From the NCBI RefSeq assembly GCF_002078175.1, contig NZ_MWFK01000002.1, forward strand, positions 1,364,001-1,428,000: DNA of 64,000 nucleotides, read 5' to 3'. This document shows, piece after piece, positions 33,934 to 41,811 of this stretch. Made by a program: the position numbers and the translations under genes. How positions within the stretch are numbered: the first letter of the stretch is position 1; each line of letters opens with the position of its first letter. The notes under the pieces are model-generated. The model did not search any database, had not been told where the DNA came from, and was given only the letters and a program-made list of their open reading frames with translations. The stretch is from Streptomyces sp. M41(2017) (lineage in GTDB: Bacteria > Actinomycetota > Actinomycetes > Streptomycetales > Streptomycetaceae).

Positions 33934-35021
33934 TGACGTCGCCTCCGTCCGCGTTTCGGCGGCGCTGCGTCCTCGTCCTCATCCTCGGCTTCTTCCTCTT
34001 CTCCCCCTTCGTCCTCGGGCTCGTCCTCGCCGTCGTAGGCCTCCTCCGCTTCTTCGTCCTCTTCCTCTTCGTCCTCGGGCTCTTCTCCGTCCTCGGGCTC
34101 TTCCTCGTCCTCGTCGTCGTCCTCGTAAGCGTCGTCGGCGCTCTCCTCGGACTCGTCCTCGGGCTCGTCGCCTTCCGACTCCTCCCGCTGCGCCTCTTCC
34201 TCCTCGACGGCGTCCTCATGGGTGACCACGACTTCCCCGTCGCGGATCTCACCTCGCCAGCCTTCGGGTTCCTCGGTGGCGAGAGTGACGTATCGCTGGA
34301 AGTTCTTGAAGTCGAGGCGTACACGGCGGCCTTGAGCGCGCCAGAGGTTGCCGGTCTTCTCGAAGAACCCGGCCGGGTAGTACTCCATGACGAGGATGAC
34401 GCGCGTCAGCGTGGGTGTCAGTTCGTGGAAGCTGACCGCCCCGCGGGTGGTGCCCTTGGCGCCTTCGGAGGTCCATACGATGCGGTCGTCGGGGATCTGT
34501 TCCTGGACGGTCGCCTTGAAGCTGCGTGTCGACGGCCCGACCTTCACCTTCCAGTCACTCTCGAGCTCGTCGCCCTTCGAGACGTCCTGGACGCCTTTCG
34601 CGAAGCTGCTGAACTGGTCGTACTGCGTCCAGTAGTCATAGGCGTCCCGCAGCGGCACGCCGATGTCGAGGACCTCGTCGATGTTCATGACCTTGCCGCC
34701 GCTGGACTTCCGTTTCCCCTTGCCTCCACCTCCCCCGAAGGCGCTTTTCGCTTTGTCGACCACGTTGTCCTTGACGCCCTTGGCCTTCTCCGAGACAAAG
34801 GCCTTCACCGGCGAGTCACCCTGCAGGATGCGTGATCCGATCGCGGGAAGAGAGCCTCCGTTGTCGGCCGCGTCCGTCAGTTGTCCGGTGAGGTCGGTCA
34901 GTTTCCCCCCGGCCTTCTCGGCAAGGTGCTCCACTTGCTTGGACAGGAACTTCGACAGCTCTTCGCGAACCTGGTCCATTCCCGATGCCTCGGCGGGCTG
35001 GTCGCTTTCCGTCTTGGCCAT
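33930..35021 (-). CDS. gvpZ: SRPBCC-domain gas vesicle cluster protein with acidic tail (GvpZ)
   Basis: This 363-residue protein starts at ATG 35021 behind GGAGGTAG. An N-terminal helical part (1-110) contains LSKFLSKQVEHLAEKAGGKL and a glycine-lysine hinge GGGGGKGKRKS. An SRPBCC/polyketide-cyclase-like domain (about 112-265) follows: VMNIDEVLDIGVPLRDAYDY, then WTQYDQFSSFAKGVQ and VILVMEYYPAGFFEKTGNLW. The last 95 residues are almost all Glu/Asp with a short basic end GRRRRQ. The place in the operon between gvpY and gvpJ matches gvpZ. Any lipid or hydrophobic-ligand binding is family-based inference. Confidence 0.87.
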   Translation of the reverse strand: MAKTESDQPAEASGMDQVREELSKFLSKQVEHLAEKAGGKLTDLTGQLTDAADNGGSLPAIGSRILQGDSPVKAFVSEKAKGVKDNVVDKAKSAFGGGGGKGKRKSSGGKVMNIDEVLDIGVPLRDAYDYWTQYDQFSSFAKGVQDVSKGDELESDWKVKVGPSTRSFKATVQEQIPDDRIVWTSEGAKGTTRGAVSFHELTPTLTRVILVMEYYPAGFFEKTGNLWRAQGRRVRLDFKNFQRYVTLATEEPEGWRGEIRDGEVVVTHEDAVEEEEAQREESEGDEPEDESEESADDAYEDDDEDEEEPEDGEEPEDEEEEDEEAEEAYDGEDEPEDEGGEEEEAEDEDEDAAPPKRGRRRRQ

Positions 35022-35027
35022 GGCGGT

Positions 35028-35933
35028 CTACCTCCGACGACTGGCGCTCTTGGATGCGGTCCGCTTGGACGCCGCCGTCTTCTTGGCTGCTGTCTTCTTC
35101 GCGGGAGCGGTCTTCTTCGCCGCCGTCTTCTTCGCCGGCGCCTTCTTGGCCGGTGCCTTCTTGGCCGGTGCCTTCTTCGCGGCCGCCTTCTTGGCCGGCG
35201 CCTTCTTCGCAGCCGCCTTCTTGGCGGGAGCAGCCTTCTTTGCAGGAGCGGTCTTCTTCGCCGCCGACTTCTTCGCCGGCGCCGACTTGCGCCCTGCGGT
35301 CTTCCCCTGCGACCCGGAGTCGCTCTCTCCGCGCTTGGGAGCAGCCCTCCGCCGACGCGGCTTGGGCTCCGGCTCCTCCTCCGGCTCTTCTTCCTCTTCC
35401 TCCTCGTCCTCTTCCTCTTCCTCTTCTTCGGGCTCCTCCTCTTCCTCGTACTCGCCCTCCGGCTCCTCGTCCTCCTCTTCTTCCTCCTCTTCCTCGTCCT
35501 CGTACTCCCCCTCCGGTTCGCCGTCCTCCGGTTCGCCGTCCTCCTCTTCCTCGTCTTCCTCGTCGTACTCGGCGTCCTCGTCCTCCGGGTACTCCTCTTC
35601 GTCCTCTTCCTCGTCCGGCTTCGCGCCGATCAGCGCCGTGCGCTCACTGATGGCACCGGCAAGCGTCCCCATGCTGCGTTCGGCCGCGGCGGCCATGGCC
35701 TTGCGGCCCGCGTCCAGCACCTCTCCGCGCAACTGCTCCTGCAACTCGGCCACCTGCGGGATCTCTGTCAGACGGCGCATGCCTTCGGCGGCCAACTGAC
35801 GGGGCTCCAGGCCGAATCGACGGCCGGCCAGGTAGGTAGCGATGGAGAGGGCCATCCGGCCCTTCTTGGTACGGCCCAGCACGTAGCCGCCCACTACAGC
35901 GGCGGCAAGAGCCACCTTGTCCTTCTCGTCCAT
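35028..35933 (-). CDS. gvpY: GvpY-type protein with acidic block and histone-H1-like basic tail
   Basis: This 301-residue protein starts at ATG 35933 behind GAAGGTGAC. Residues 1-105 carry a hydrophobic stretch VALAAAVVGGYVLGRTKKG and a helical domain FGLEPRQLAAEGMRRLTEIP, as in YtxH/GvpT-like proteins. Residues 108-205 are mostly Glu/Asp. Residues 215-301 are a Lys-Ala-Pro repeat of the PAKKAPAKKAA type ending SASRRR, very like the tails of actinobacterial HupS/histone H1-like proteins. Placement after gvpG and before gvpZ fits gvpY. The function is unknown; the opposite charges suggest self-association or binding of a polyanion. Confidence 0.85.
   Translation of the reverse strand: MDEKDKVALAAAVVGGYVLGRTKKGRMALSIATYLAGRRFGLEPRQLAAEGMRRLTEIPQVAELQEQLRGEVLDAGRKAMAAAAERSMGTLAGAISERTALIGAKPDEEEDEEEYPEDEDAEYDEEDEEEEDGEPEDGEPEGEYEDEEEEEEEEDEEPEGEYEEEEEPEEEEEEEDEEEEEEEPEEEPEPKPRRRRAAPKRGESDSGSQGKTAGRKSAPAKKSAAKKTAPAKKAAPAKKAAAKKAPAKKAAAKKAPAKKAPAKKAPAKKTAAKKTAPAKKTAAKKTAASKRTASKSASRRR
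35078..35285. repeat. Degenerate lysine-alanine codon repeat in gvpY
   Basis: On the plus strand the unit resembles GCCTTCTTCGCCGGC and recurs about a dozen times with small changes, coding the basic PAKK/AAKK tail of GvpY. Units of 12-15 bases keep the frame. The run is prone to slippage and recombination. Confidence 0.8.
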
Positions 35934-35940
35934 GAGTGCG

Positions 35941-36195
35941 TCACCTTCGATCCGTCGGCGTGGAACGGGCTCGGGCGGCATGGAGCCGGTCGAGCAGCCG
36001 TTCCTCTTCTCGTTCGAACTCCTCCAGGCTGATGGCGCCGTCTTCAAGTTCCTGGTTCAGGACGGCCAGCTGCGTACGGAGCACTCCTGGATCGTGCAGC
36101 TCACGCTCCGCTGCGTCATTGAGCTTCTCCGCCACCCAGACGACGCCCCGGACGGGTGCGATGGGCAGCGTGAGGAGTCCACTGATGAGGCCCAT
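35941..36195 (-). CDS. gvpG: Gas vesicle protein GvpG
   Basis: This 84-residue protein starts at ATG 36195, one base after the gvpF stop, with GGAGTC before it; an in-frame ATG at 36225 lies within gvpF and is rejected. The family start MGLISGLLTLPIAPVRGVVW is followed by VAEKLNDAAERELHDPG and a charged helix LNQELEDGAISLEEFEREEE. GvpG is a small assembly factor or accessory protein essential in several systems. It is tightly coupled to gvpF and followed 7 bases later by gvpY. Confidence 0.93.
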   Translation of the reverse strand: MGLISGLLTLPIAPVRGVVWVAEKLNDAAERELHDPGVLRTQLAVLNQELEDGAISLEEFEREEERLLDRLHAARARSTPTDRR

Positions 36196-36196
36196 C

Positions 36197-36949
36197 TCAG
36201 ACTCCAGCCGTTCGGACGGGGACACGTTCGGCGGAGACGAAGCTGTAGCAGGGCAGTGGGCCCGAAAGGCGCAGTTGCAGCCGGTTCCGGTGTTCGTGGG
36301 CCATGTCTCGCGCCAGCGCCAGGAAGGCGTCGCTGTCTGTTCGGGGCACGAGGAACGAGGTGTTCAGAACGCAACCCTGGACGTCGGGGCCCTGAGCCAC
36401 CGCTCTGGCCCGGGGGGCGAGCTCCCGCAGAACGTGCCGACCCGCGTCCAGGGCCCGGCTGTCCAGGGCCGCCGCCACGGCTTCCCCCAGCCGCAGACTG
36501 GCCTCGTACCCCGGCTGCCGACGCAGAGTGTCCCGCAGGCGGCGTACGTTCTTGTCCTCGGCAACGACGCTCGCCAGTGCGTCCTGCGCGGACAGCACTT
36601 TGACGTTCACCTCGATCGCGTTCGAGAGGTGCTCCAGCACCACCAGGTGGTCCGCCTCGCGGGCCGCCAGTTGGCCGCGGATCGTCTCTTCGTCCGAGGC
36701 GACCATTCCGAAGCGCATCGGCAGGACGGGACCCCGGGCCGAGAGCCGCAGCAGAAGGTCCTGGTGAGCCAGCAGGTCACGGCGCCTGGCGCGCAACTTG
36801 GACGGGGCGTCACTGATGACCGCCGCCACCCGTCCCTGCCGGATCGACCGTACGGGCGCCGCGGGGCTGCCGACGCCCGATGTACCAGGCGGCAGCGGCC
36901 TTCCCGCACGAGTGATCGCGTAGACGTAGAGACCGGCGTCGTCGCTCAC
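36197..36949 (-). CDS. gvpF: Gas vesicle protein GvpF
   Basis: This 250-residue protein starts at GTG 36949, with the ribosome-binding site overlapping the gvpA end. The GvpF/L domain starts DDAGLYVYAITRAGRPL, has the hallmark GPVLPMRFGMVASDEETIRG in the middle and ends LRLSGPLPCYSFVSAE. Size is normal, without the insert present in gvpL. GvpF binds GvpA and is thought to start shell assembly and stop premature aggregation. It is the third gene of the operon. Confidence 0.94.
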   Translation of the reverse strand: MSDDAGLYVYAITRAGRPLPPGTSGVGSPAAPVRSIRQGRVAAVISDAPSKLRARRRDLLAHQDLLLRLSARGPVLPMRFGMVASDEETIRGQLAAREADHLVVLEHLSNAIEVNVKVLSAQDALASVVAEDKNVRRLRDTLRRQPGYEASLRLGEAVAAALDSRALDAGRHVLRELAPRARAVAQGPDVQGCVLNTSFLVPRTDSDAFLALARDMAHEHRNRLQLRLSGPLPCYSFVSAERVPVRTAGV

Positions 36950-36952
36950 GAC

Positions 36953-37435
36953 TCACGCCTCCGCGGAGCGGCGGCGGCGGCCGGCACTGCTGCTGCGGAC
37001 CGGAGGGCGACGCTTCCTCGGGTGCTCCCGGTGTTCTTCCTCGTCCTCGTCGGACTCGTCGGCGTCGTCGTCCCTGCCTCCGACGGCCTTGAGGACCGTG
37101 TCGCCGACACTGTGTGCGGCCTCGCGCACCTTGCGTTTGCCCATGGACTTGGCGGCGCCGGCCGCACCCCCGCCCAGCAGTTCCGGGATGGTCGTGCTGC
37201 CGGAGTCCCGCTCCAGGTCGAGGCGGTTGCAGGCCTCGGCGAAACGCAGATAGGTGTCGACGCTCGCCACCACGATGCGTGCGTCGATCTTGAGGATCTC
37301 GATGCCGACCAGGGAGACCCGGACGAACACGTCGATCACCATGCCCCGGTCAAGGATGAGCTCGAGCACGTCGTACAACGTGCCCGCGCGAGGTGGGCAA
37401 GCCACTACCTCGTCGGAGTAGGTGGTCGCGGACAT
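36953..37435 (-). CDS. gvpA: Major gas vesicle shell protein GvpA
   Basis: This 160-residue protein starts at ATG 37435 behind CCGGAAGGAC; longer frames cross gvpO. The conserved shell core (about 18-75) is GTLYDVLELILDRGMVIDVF, VRVSLVGIEILKIDARIVVA and SVDTYLRFAEACNRLDLE. Classical GvpA is about 70-80 residues; here about 80 more form a charged tail with DDDADESDEDEEEHREHPRK and a basic end. Such tailed GvpA forms occur in Streptomyces-type clusters, where gas vesicle formation is not always visible. It is second in the operon, 31 bases after gvpO. Confidence 0.93.
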   Translation of the reverse strand: MSATTYSDEVVACPPRAGTLYDVLELILDRGMVIDVFVRVSLVGIEILKIDARIVVASVDTYLRFAEACNRLDLERDSGSTTIPELLGGGAAGAAKSMGKRKVREAAHSVGDTVLKAVGGRDDDADESDEDEEEHREHPRKRRPPVRSSSAGRRRRSAEA

Positions 37436-37466
37436 GAAGCGTCCTTCCGGTCGTCGGGAGACTGGG

Positions 37467-37787
37467 TCAGTCGTCGGCGGATCCCCGCCGGTAGCGGCGG
37501 ACCCGGTGGTACTCCACGAGTTCGCCGTCCTGGTCGATCCGAACTTCGTACGAGGCCAGCAGGCTCGTCGTGTCCGGGATGCGCGGCAGCTCCAGTACGT
37601 CCACCACGACACGCCAGCCGTCGTCCTCCCGTCCGACGGCCGTGACGCCCTCGGTCGGGTGGCCGATCAGGCCCTCGAGGCTCCGGGAGGCAGCACGAGC
37701 AGCCGATTCGGCTCCTTTCACGGCGCGTGGGCGGCGCGCGGTGGCCGTCGAGGACTTCTTTGCGCGAGGGCGACGCTCTTCTGCCAT
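37467..37787 (-). CDS. gvpO: Gas vesicle protein GvpO
   Basis: This 106-residue protein starts at ATG 37787; the extension to 37844 is not conserved. A basic N-terminus (RRPRAKKSS) leads to the family core LEGLIGHPTEGVTAVGREDD, GWRVVVDVLELPRIPDTTSL and ASYEVRIDQDGELVEYHRVR, ending RRYRRGSADD. No clear ribosome-binding site is visible, so a leaderless transcript is possible. It is the first gene of the ten-gene operon. GvpO is required for vesicle production in haloarchaea and conserved in actinobacteria, perhaps as an expression factor. Confidence 0.93.
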   Translation of the reverse strand: MAEERRPRAKKSSTATARRPRAVKGAESAARAASRSLEGLIGHPTEGVTAVGREDDGWRVVVDVLELPRIPDTTSLLASYEVRIDQDGELVEYHRVRRYRRGSADD

Positions 37788-38022
37788 GGGGTTAAGTCTT
37801 GTGCATATCCGACATACCGCACCTTGAGAAGGGCCATCAGGCATCGCCGGAGGCAGGCGATACGCGCATCCCGTCGCTCACACAGAGGTCGGGCACCGGC
37901 CGTCGAGGGGGCTGAGAGCGGACGCACTCCGCAGTCGAGCGGGCCGCCCGCAGGCCGGGCGGCACGGGAGACCAGTCGGCACAGCAACGGGACGGAGCTG
38001 TCATAACGGGTACGCGTTCTGC
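37788..38022. promoter_or_regulatory. Divergent promoter region of the gvp operon and the DUF2231-type gene
   Basis: This 235-base gap is the only place for the promoter of the ten-gene gvp operon. It is AT-richer near gvpO (TTGTGCATATCCGACATACC around 37798-37817). Only poor relatives of the GGGCC-N4-GGCCC core occur (near 37941-37965), so direct control by the DevR-like regulator is doubtful here. Confidence 0.4.
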
Positions 38023-38601
38023 ATGAACCCACCCCTCTCCCCCGTCCCGGAAGATTCCAGAAGTCCCCTCATCCCGTCCGCGCCGTCAGCGGCGTGGCTG
38101 AAAACCTTGGGCCGTATCGAGAACTCGCCCGTGGCGGACCCGGCCGTCCGGGCTCTTCAGCGAGGAATCCGCTCGCTTCCTCTGGGCGACGTACGTGATC
38201 TCCTGCGCGGCAGGCCACTGGGGCACCCGGTGCATCCCGTCCTCGTGCAGGTGCCGATCGGTTGCTGGCTCTCGGCCGTCGTGCTCGACGTCGTGCCGAG
38301 GCCCGCCGTCCGGAGCGCGCCCACCATCCTCACGGCCGTCGGCCTCGCGGGCATCGCCCCCGCCGCCGTCTCCGGCTGGACCGACTGGGCCGATCTGCCG
38401 CCCGAACAGGCCCGGGTCGGGCTGGCCCACGCGGTCACGAACGTGGCGGCGGTGGCCTTCTTCACCGGATCCCTGACCGCCCGGCTACGCGGCCGCTCCG
38501 CGAAGGGGAAGCTGTGGTCGCTGGCCGGCCTGGCAGCGGTCGCCGTCAGCGGCGCCTTGGGTGGGCACGTCGCCTACCGGAGGGCCATCGGCGGGGCCTA
38601 G
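38023..38601 (+). CDS. DUF2231-type membrane protein
   Basis: This 192-residue protein starts at ATG 38023, with no strong ribosome-binding site. After a soluble N-terminus (1-65), the sequence GRPLGHPVHPVLVQVPIGCW opens the membrane domain with the HPxHP pattern of DUF2231. About four helices follow, including LTAVGLAGIAPAAVSGWTDW and the final LAGLAAVAVSGALGGHVAYR. The histidines near the membrane edge suggest heme or metal contacts in this family, but the function is unknown. It is followed directly by a strong hairpin, so it is probably monocistronic. Confidence 0.85.
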   Translation: MNPPLSPVPEDSRSPLIPSAPSAAWLKTLGRIENSPVADPAVRALQRGIRSLPLGDVRDLLRGRPLGHPVHPVLVQVPIGCWLSAVVLDVVPRPAVRSAPTILTAVGLAGIAPAAVSGWTDWADLPPEQARVGLAHAVTNVAAVAFFTGSLTARLRGRSAKGKLWSLAGLAAVAVSGALGGHVAYRRAIGGA

Positions 38602-38630
38602 CGAAGCGCCCTCGATCCAGGGTGCTTCGC
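38601..38630 (+). terminator. Strong hairpin after the DUF2231-type gene
   Basis: GCGAAGC-G-CCCT and AGGG-T-GCTTCGC form a 12-position stem (one G-T wobble) around a 6-base loop, starting at the last base of the stop codon. The stem is long and GC-rich; there is no T-run. A transcription terminator for the membrane-protein gene is very likely. Confidence 0.7.
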
Positions 38631-38707
38631 CGGAGTGCGGCGTCCTCGCGTCTGCGCGCAGGCGATGCGGGTACTCGAGGCTCCTTCGAAGAGCGAGGTG
38701 AGAACAC

Positions 38708-39730
38708 GTGACACACACGTCAAGGCGATCGAACCTGGAAGGCCTGTCCGCACTGGTCACCGGTGGGTCCAGAGGGCTGGGACTGCTGGTGGCCGCACGT
38801 CTGGCACAGCGCGGTTGCCAGGTCACCGTGGCGGCGCGCGACGAGGACGAACTGCGCCGCGGCGCCGAATGGGTCGAAGAGAAGACCGGGAGACGCGTCT
38901 CCACCGCGGTGTGCGACGTCCGTGACCGGAACGCGGTGGAGTCGATGGTGCGGCAGGCCGAGGCGCGGCGCGGCAGGCTGGATGTCGTCGTCGCCAACGC
39001 GGGTGTCATCCAGGTCGCTCCGGTGGAATCGCTCGACAACGAGGCTTTCGAGGACGCCATGACCACCATCTTCGGTGGCACCGTGAACACGGCCATGGCG
39101 GCCCTTCCGCACCTGCGCATGAGCGAGGCCGGGGGCCGCCTGTGCCTCATCGGTTCCGTCGGCGGGCTGCTCGCGGTTCCGCACCTGCTCCCCTACTCAT
39201 GTGCCAAGGCAGCCGTCGGCGCTCTGGGCGAGGGACTGCGTGCCGAGACGGCCGGCCAAGGCCTCAGCGTGACGACGGTCCATCCCGGCCTGATGCGCAC
39301 CGGCTCGCATCTGCAGGCCGAATTCGGCGGCCGGTCGTCCGAGGAGTTCGCCTGGTTCTCCGCTCTGTCCGGAGCGCCCGTGATCTCCATGGACGCCGAA
39401 CGTGCGGCGGAGCGCATCGTCCAGGCCCTGGAGAAGCGCCGGACCCGCGTGGTCCTCACCCCCGCGGCGCGGGTCGCGTCGGTGGCGCACGGCGTGGCGC
39501 CTACCACGGTCACCCGGCTCAGCGGACTCGCTGCCCGGCTTCTCCCTCGGTCCCCGTCCGCGGAAAGCGCGGCCGGCGACTCCGCGGACGACGGCATGGC
39601 GCAAGGCCACACCATCGATCGCCCAGCCACTAGCTGGACGGAAAGGGCCCGGCGGTTGGGCAGCGGCCTCAACGACCGGGCGGCACGCCACTACAACCAA
39701 CGGATTCCGGGGCCGCCCACCAGCGCATGA
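38708..39730 (+). CDS. Short-chain dehydrogenase/reductase (SDR)
   Basis: This 340-residue protein starts at GTG 38708 behind GCGAGGTGAG. The SDR fold (about 10-240) has the cofactor motif LVTGGSRGLGLLVA, NAG at VVVANAGVIQV, the catalytic serine in LIGSVGGLLAV and YxxxK in LPYSCAKAAVGAL. The arginine-rich AARDEDELRR after the first strand favours NADP(H). About 100 extra C-terminal residues have a possible amphipathic or membrane-facing helix (VTRLSGLAARLLP). The substrate is unknown. It stands alone, closed by the 39798 hairpin. Confidence 0.9.
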   Translation: MTHTSRRSNLEGLSALVTGGSRGLGLLVAARLAQRGCQVTVAARDEDELRRGAEWVEEKTGRRVSTAVCDVRDRNAVESMVRQAEARRGRLDVVVANAGVIQVAPVESLDNEAFEDAMTTIFGGTVNTAMAALPHLRMSEAGGRLCLIGSVGGLLAVPHLLPYSCAKAAVGALGEGLRAETAGQGLSVTTVHPGLMRTGSHLQAEFGGRSSEEFAWFSALSGAPVISMDAERAAERIVQALEKRRTRVVLTPAARVASVAHGVAPTTVTRLSGLAARLLPRSPSAESAAGDSADDGMAQGHTIDRPATSWTERARRLGSGLNDRAARHYNQRIPGPPTSA

Positions 39731-39797
39731 CGACCCGACGCCGTCCGCCGGTCAGGCGTGTCGCGGACACCGCGAACAACCTTCTTCCCCGCGGCGA

Positions 39798-39838
39798 CAA
39801 GGGGACCTGACCCGATGGTTCTCTGTCAGGTCCCCTTG
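39798..39838. terminator. Bidirectional terminator hairpin (14-base-pair perfect stem)
   Basis: CAAGGGGACCTGAC (39798-39811) and GTCAGGTCCCCTTG (39825-39838) are perfect complements around a 13-base loop. It sits between convergent genes, 68 bases after the SDR stop and 26 bases after the esterase stop. The AA/TT at the bases gives a short U-tract in each direction. This is the clearest terminator in the window. Confidence 0.88.
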
Positions 39839-39863
39839 ACGCCCGTCGGTTCGCGCAACCGCG

Positions 39864-41330
39864 TCAGCAGCCCGAGTCCGCGATGACGAAGTAGCCCGGA
39901 GAGGTCTCCTTCAGGGTGTGAGTGACGGCGACGTTGTACAGGCCCATGTTCTGGGCGGAGCCGTTGGCGTAGGTGTAGCCGCCGGTCTGGTGGGCGCGGC
40001 CGGCCTGCACCTGCTGGTAGTTGTTGCCGGTGTAGCACCTGGGTACGGAGCCTGTCGTCGTCGCCGTGACGGACGCGGAGATCGCGCCGACGGCTCCGGA
40101 GGGATCGACCGCGGCGACGGTGTAGCCGTAGGAGGTCCCGGCCGACAGACCGTTGTCGGTGTAGGCGGTGCCCGTCGTGGAGGCCACCTTGGTGCCGCCG
40201 CGGTAGACGTTGTACGTGGTGGCGCCGCTGACCGAGGTCCACGACAGCGAAGCGGCCGTGTCCGTGGTGCCGGTCACCTTGAGGCCGGACGGGGCGGGCA
40301 GCGAACCGGTGCCTCCCTGGTCACCGCTGCCGTCGAGGCCCCAGAACTTCGCCGTGTGGTAGCTGGAGCAGATGGAGTTGAGGTAGTACGTCCCCGTGCT
40401 GCCGCACTGGTCGGCACCCGAGCCGGGGTTCACGGCGAGGCCGTGCGCCATGCCGGAGACGGAGAACAGGGCGACGGCGGGCTTGCCGGTGCTGTCGTCG
40501 TAGATGCTCTCGGTGGTGCCGCCGGTCAGGTTACGGGTGCTGGACGCGGTCTGGCCGATGCCCCAGACGTCGGTCCACTGGTCGCGCAGTTCGGTGCCGT
40601 TGACGGGGGCGACGGTGGTGTCGGAGGAGCCCTGCCAGATGGCGACCCGCGGCCACGGACCCGTATAGCCGGGGTAGGAGTTGCGGACCTTGTCACCCCA
40701 CTGCTTCGGGGTGAGGTTCTGGTTGCTGTACTGGCAGCCCGAGGCGGCGGCCTGCGTCGTGGCGCACTGCGCGGGGAGACCGGAGTCGACCGATCCGCCG
40801 GCGAACACGTCCGGGTAGTCGGCGAGGAGGTTCGCGGTCATCCCACCGCCGGCGGAGAGCCCGGTGACGAAGACGCGGCTGCGGTCCGATCCGTACTGCG
40901 CCGCGGCGGTGTCGACCATCTGCTTGATCGAGGCCGCCTCGCCCTTCGCCCGGGTGTCCTTGGCCGCGTCGAACCAACTGAAGCAGGACAGGCTGTTGTT
41001 GGCCGAGCCGGTCTGCGGGTACACCACGGCGAAGCCCCACTGGTCGGCGAACTTCTGCCAGCCGGAGTGGGTGTGGTAGTCGCTCGCGGACTGGGTGCAG
41101 CCGTGCAGGGCGACCACCAGCGGTGCGTCGGCGGGAAGACCGGACGGGGCGTACTCGTACATCGCCAGGTTGCCGGGGTTCGAGCCGAAGCCGGTGACCT
41201 GCTGGAGGGTGCCCGCGGCCGCCGCGCTCGACGCGGCAGGGCCGACGACGCCCAGGCCGGCGACGACGGCGCCCAGTGCTGCGGCCGACGCGCAGCGCCG
41301 GAGGAATCCACGCCAGGGGGAGTGAAGCAT
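39864..41330 (-). CDS. Secreted PHB-depolymerase-family esterase with FN3 and C-terminal binding module
   Basis: This 488-residue exported enzyme starts at ATG 41330 behind GGAGCCG. A signal peptide (1-39) ends SSAAAA before GTLQQ. The alpha/beta-hydrolase domain (about 40-335) has the oxyanion region LVVALHGCTQSASDYH, nucleophile S159 in VTGLSAGGGM and a late histidine in GMAHGLAV. A fibronectin type III linker (about 345-430) starts LPAPSGLKVTGTTDTAASLS. The C-terminal 55 residues have CYTGNNYQQVQAGRAHQ and end VIADSGC, resembling substrate-binding modules of PHB depolymerases. Poly(3-hydroxybutyrate) or a related polyester is the likely substrate; a feruloyl or acetyl ester is an alternative. 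Confidence 0.87.
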   Translation of the reverse strand: MLHSPWRGFLRRCASAAALGAVVAGLGVVGPAASSAAAAGTLQQVTGFGSNPGNLAMYEYAPSGLPADAPLVVALHGCTQSASDYHTHSGWQKFADQWGFAVVYPQTGSANNSLSCFSWFDAAKDTRAKGEAASIKQMVDTAAAQYGSDRSRVFVTGLSAGGGMTANLLADYPDVFAGGSVDSGLPAQCATTQAAASGCQYSNQNLTPKQWGDKVRNSYPGYTGPWPRVAIWQGSSDTTVAPVNGTELRDQWTDVWGIGQTASSTRNLTGGTTESIYDDSTGKPAVALFSVSGMAHGLAVNPGSGADQCGSTGTYYLNSICSSYHTAKFWGLDGSGDQGGTGSLPAPSGLKVTGTTDTAASLSWTSVSGATTYNVYRGGTKVASTTGTAYTDNGLSAGTSYGYTVAAVDPSGAVGAISASVTATTTGSVPRCYTGNNYQQVQAGRAHQTGGYTYANGSAQNMGLYNVAVTHTLKETSPGYFVIADSGC

Positions 41331-41811
41331 GATGCGGCTCCGATGAGTGATGGGGGGTCGGGTGGGCTGGGGTGGGGTGGTGTCAGGTGGGTGGGAGCGG
41401 GGACGCGGCGCGGCGGCGGTGGTCCCACCCCGCCGGGTCGCGCCCCGCACCCGTTCCTTCGGCCGGACTCCGCGGCACGTGTCCGCGGCCGGCCCGCTGT
41501 CGTACGACGTGCTGGAAGCGGACCGTACGACCGGCGCCCGGCGCCGCGACATGTGAGGGACAGCCAGGACCGCGGTGCCCGGCGTGGCTCGTCCACCCAT
41601 GGTGTCGGCCGTGACGCTGTGACATGCCCCGGGCCGGGCGGGACGAACAGGCCGGAGTGCCCGCGTCCCTGCGGTGGTTCAGACGGGCGGTCGGAGGATG
41701 TCGGAGCACGGCCCGCCGTCACCCCATGGTGGTGGGGTCCATTCCCCGGCGCGAAAGTATGTCGGCGACCCACATGTCTGGCCGCGTGGTTCCTCCCTAC
41801 CGTGGTCCGCC
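41331..41811. other. Intergenic divergent region with a G-rich tract
   Basis: This 481-base gap separates the esterase (minus) from the 3-hydroxybutyrate-dehydrogenase-like gene (plus). Bases 41352-41400 are nearly all G and T on the plus strand, with at least six runs of three or more G, matching a G-quadruplex pattern 22 bases upstream of the esterase ATG. Several frames are open, but none has family features or a good ribosome-binding site. Confidence 0.55.

Noticed and set aside
34663..35799. Plus-strand frames rich in Ser or Leu opposite gvpY and gvpZ
   Set aside because: They are mirror translations of the Glu-rich and Lys/Ala-rich codon repeats; the minus-strand genes fit the gvp order.
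37941..37965. Dormancy-type box upstream of the gvp operon
   Set aside because: The best matches (GGGCC-GCCC-GCAGG and AGGCC-GGGC-GGCAC) have too many arm mismatches to separate from background GC-rich sequence.
41339..41811. Plus-strand frames upstream of the 3-hydroxybutyrate-dehydrogenase-like gene
   Set aside because: They pass through the G-rich tract and have no conserved features; the SDR fold begins well after 41812.
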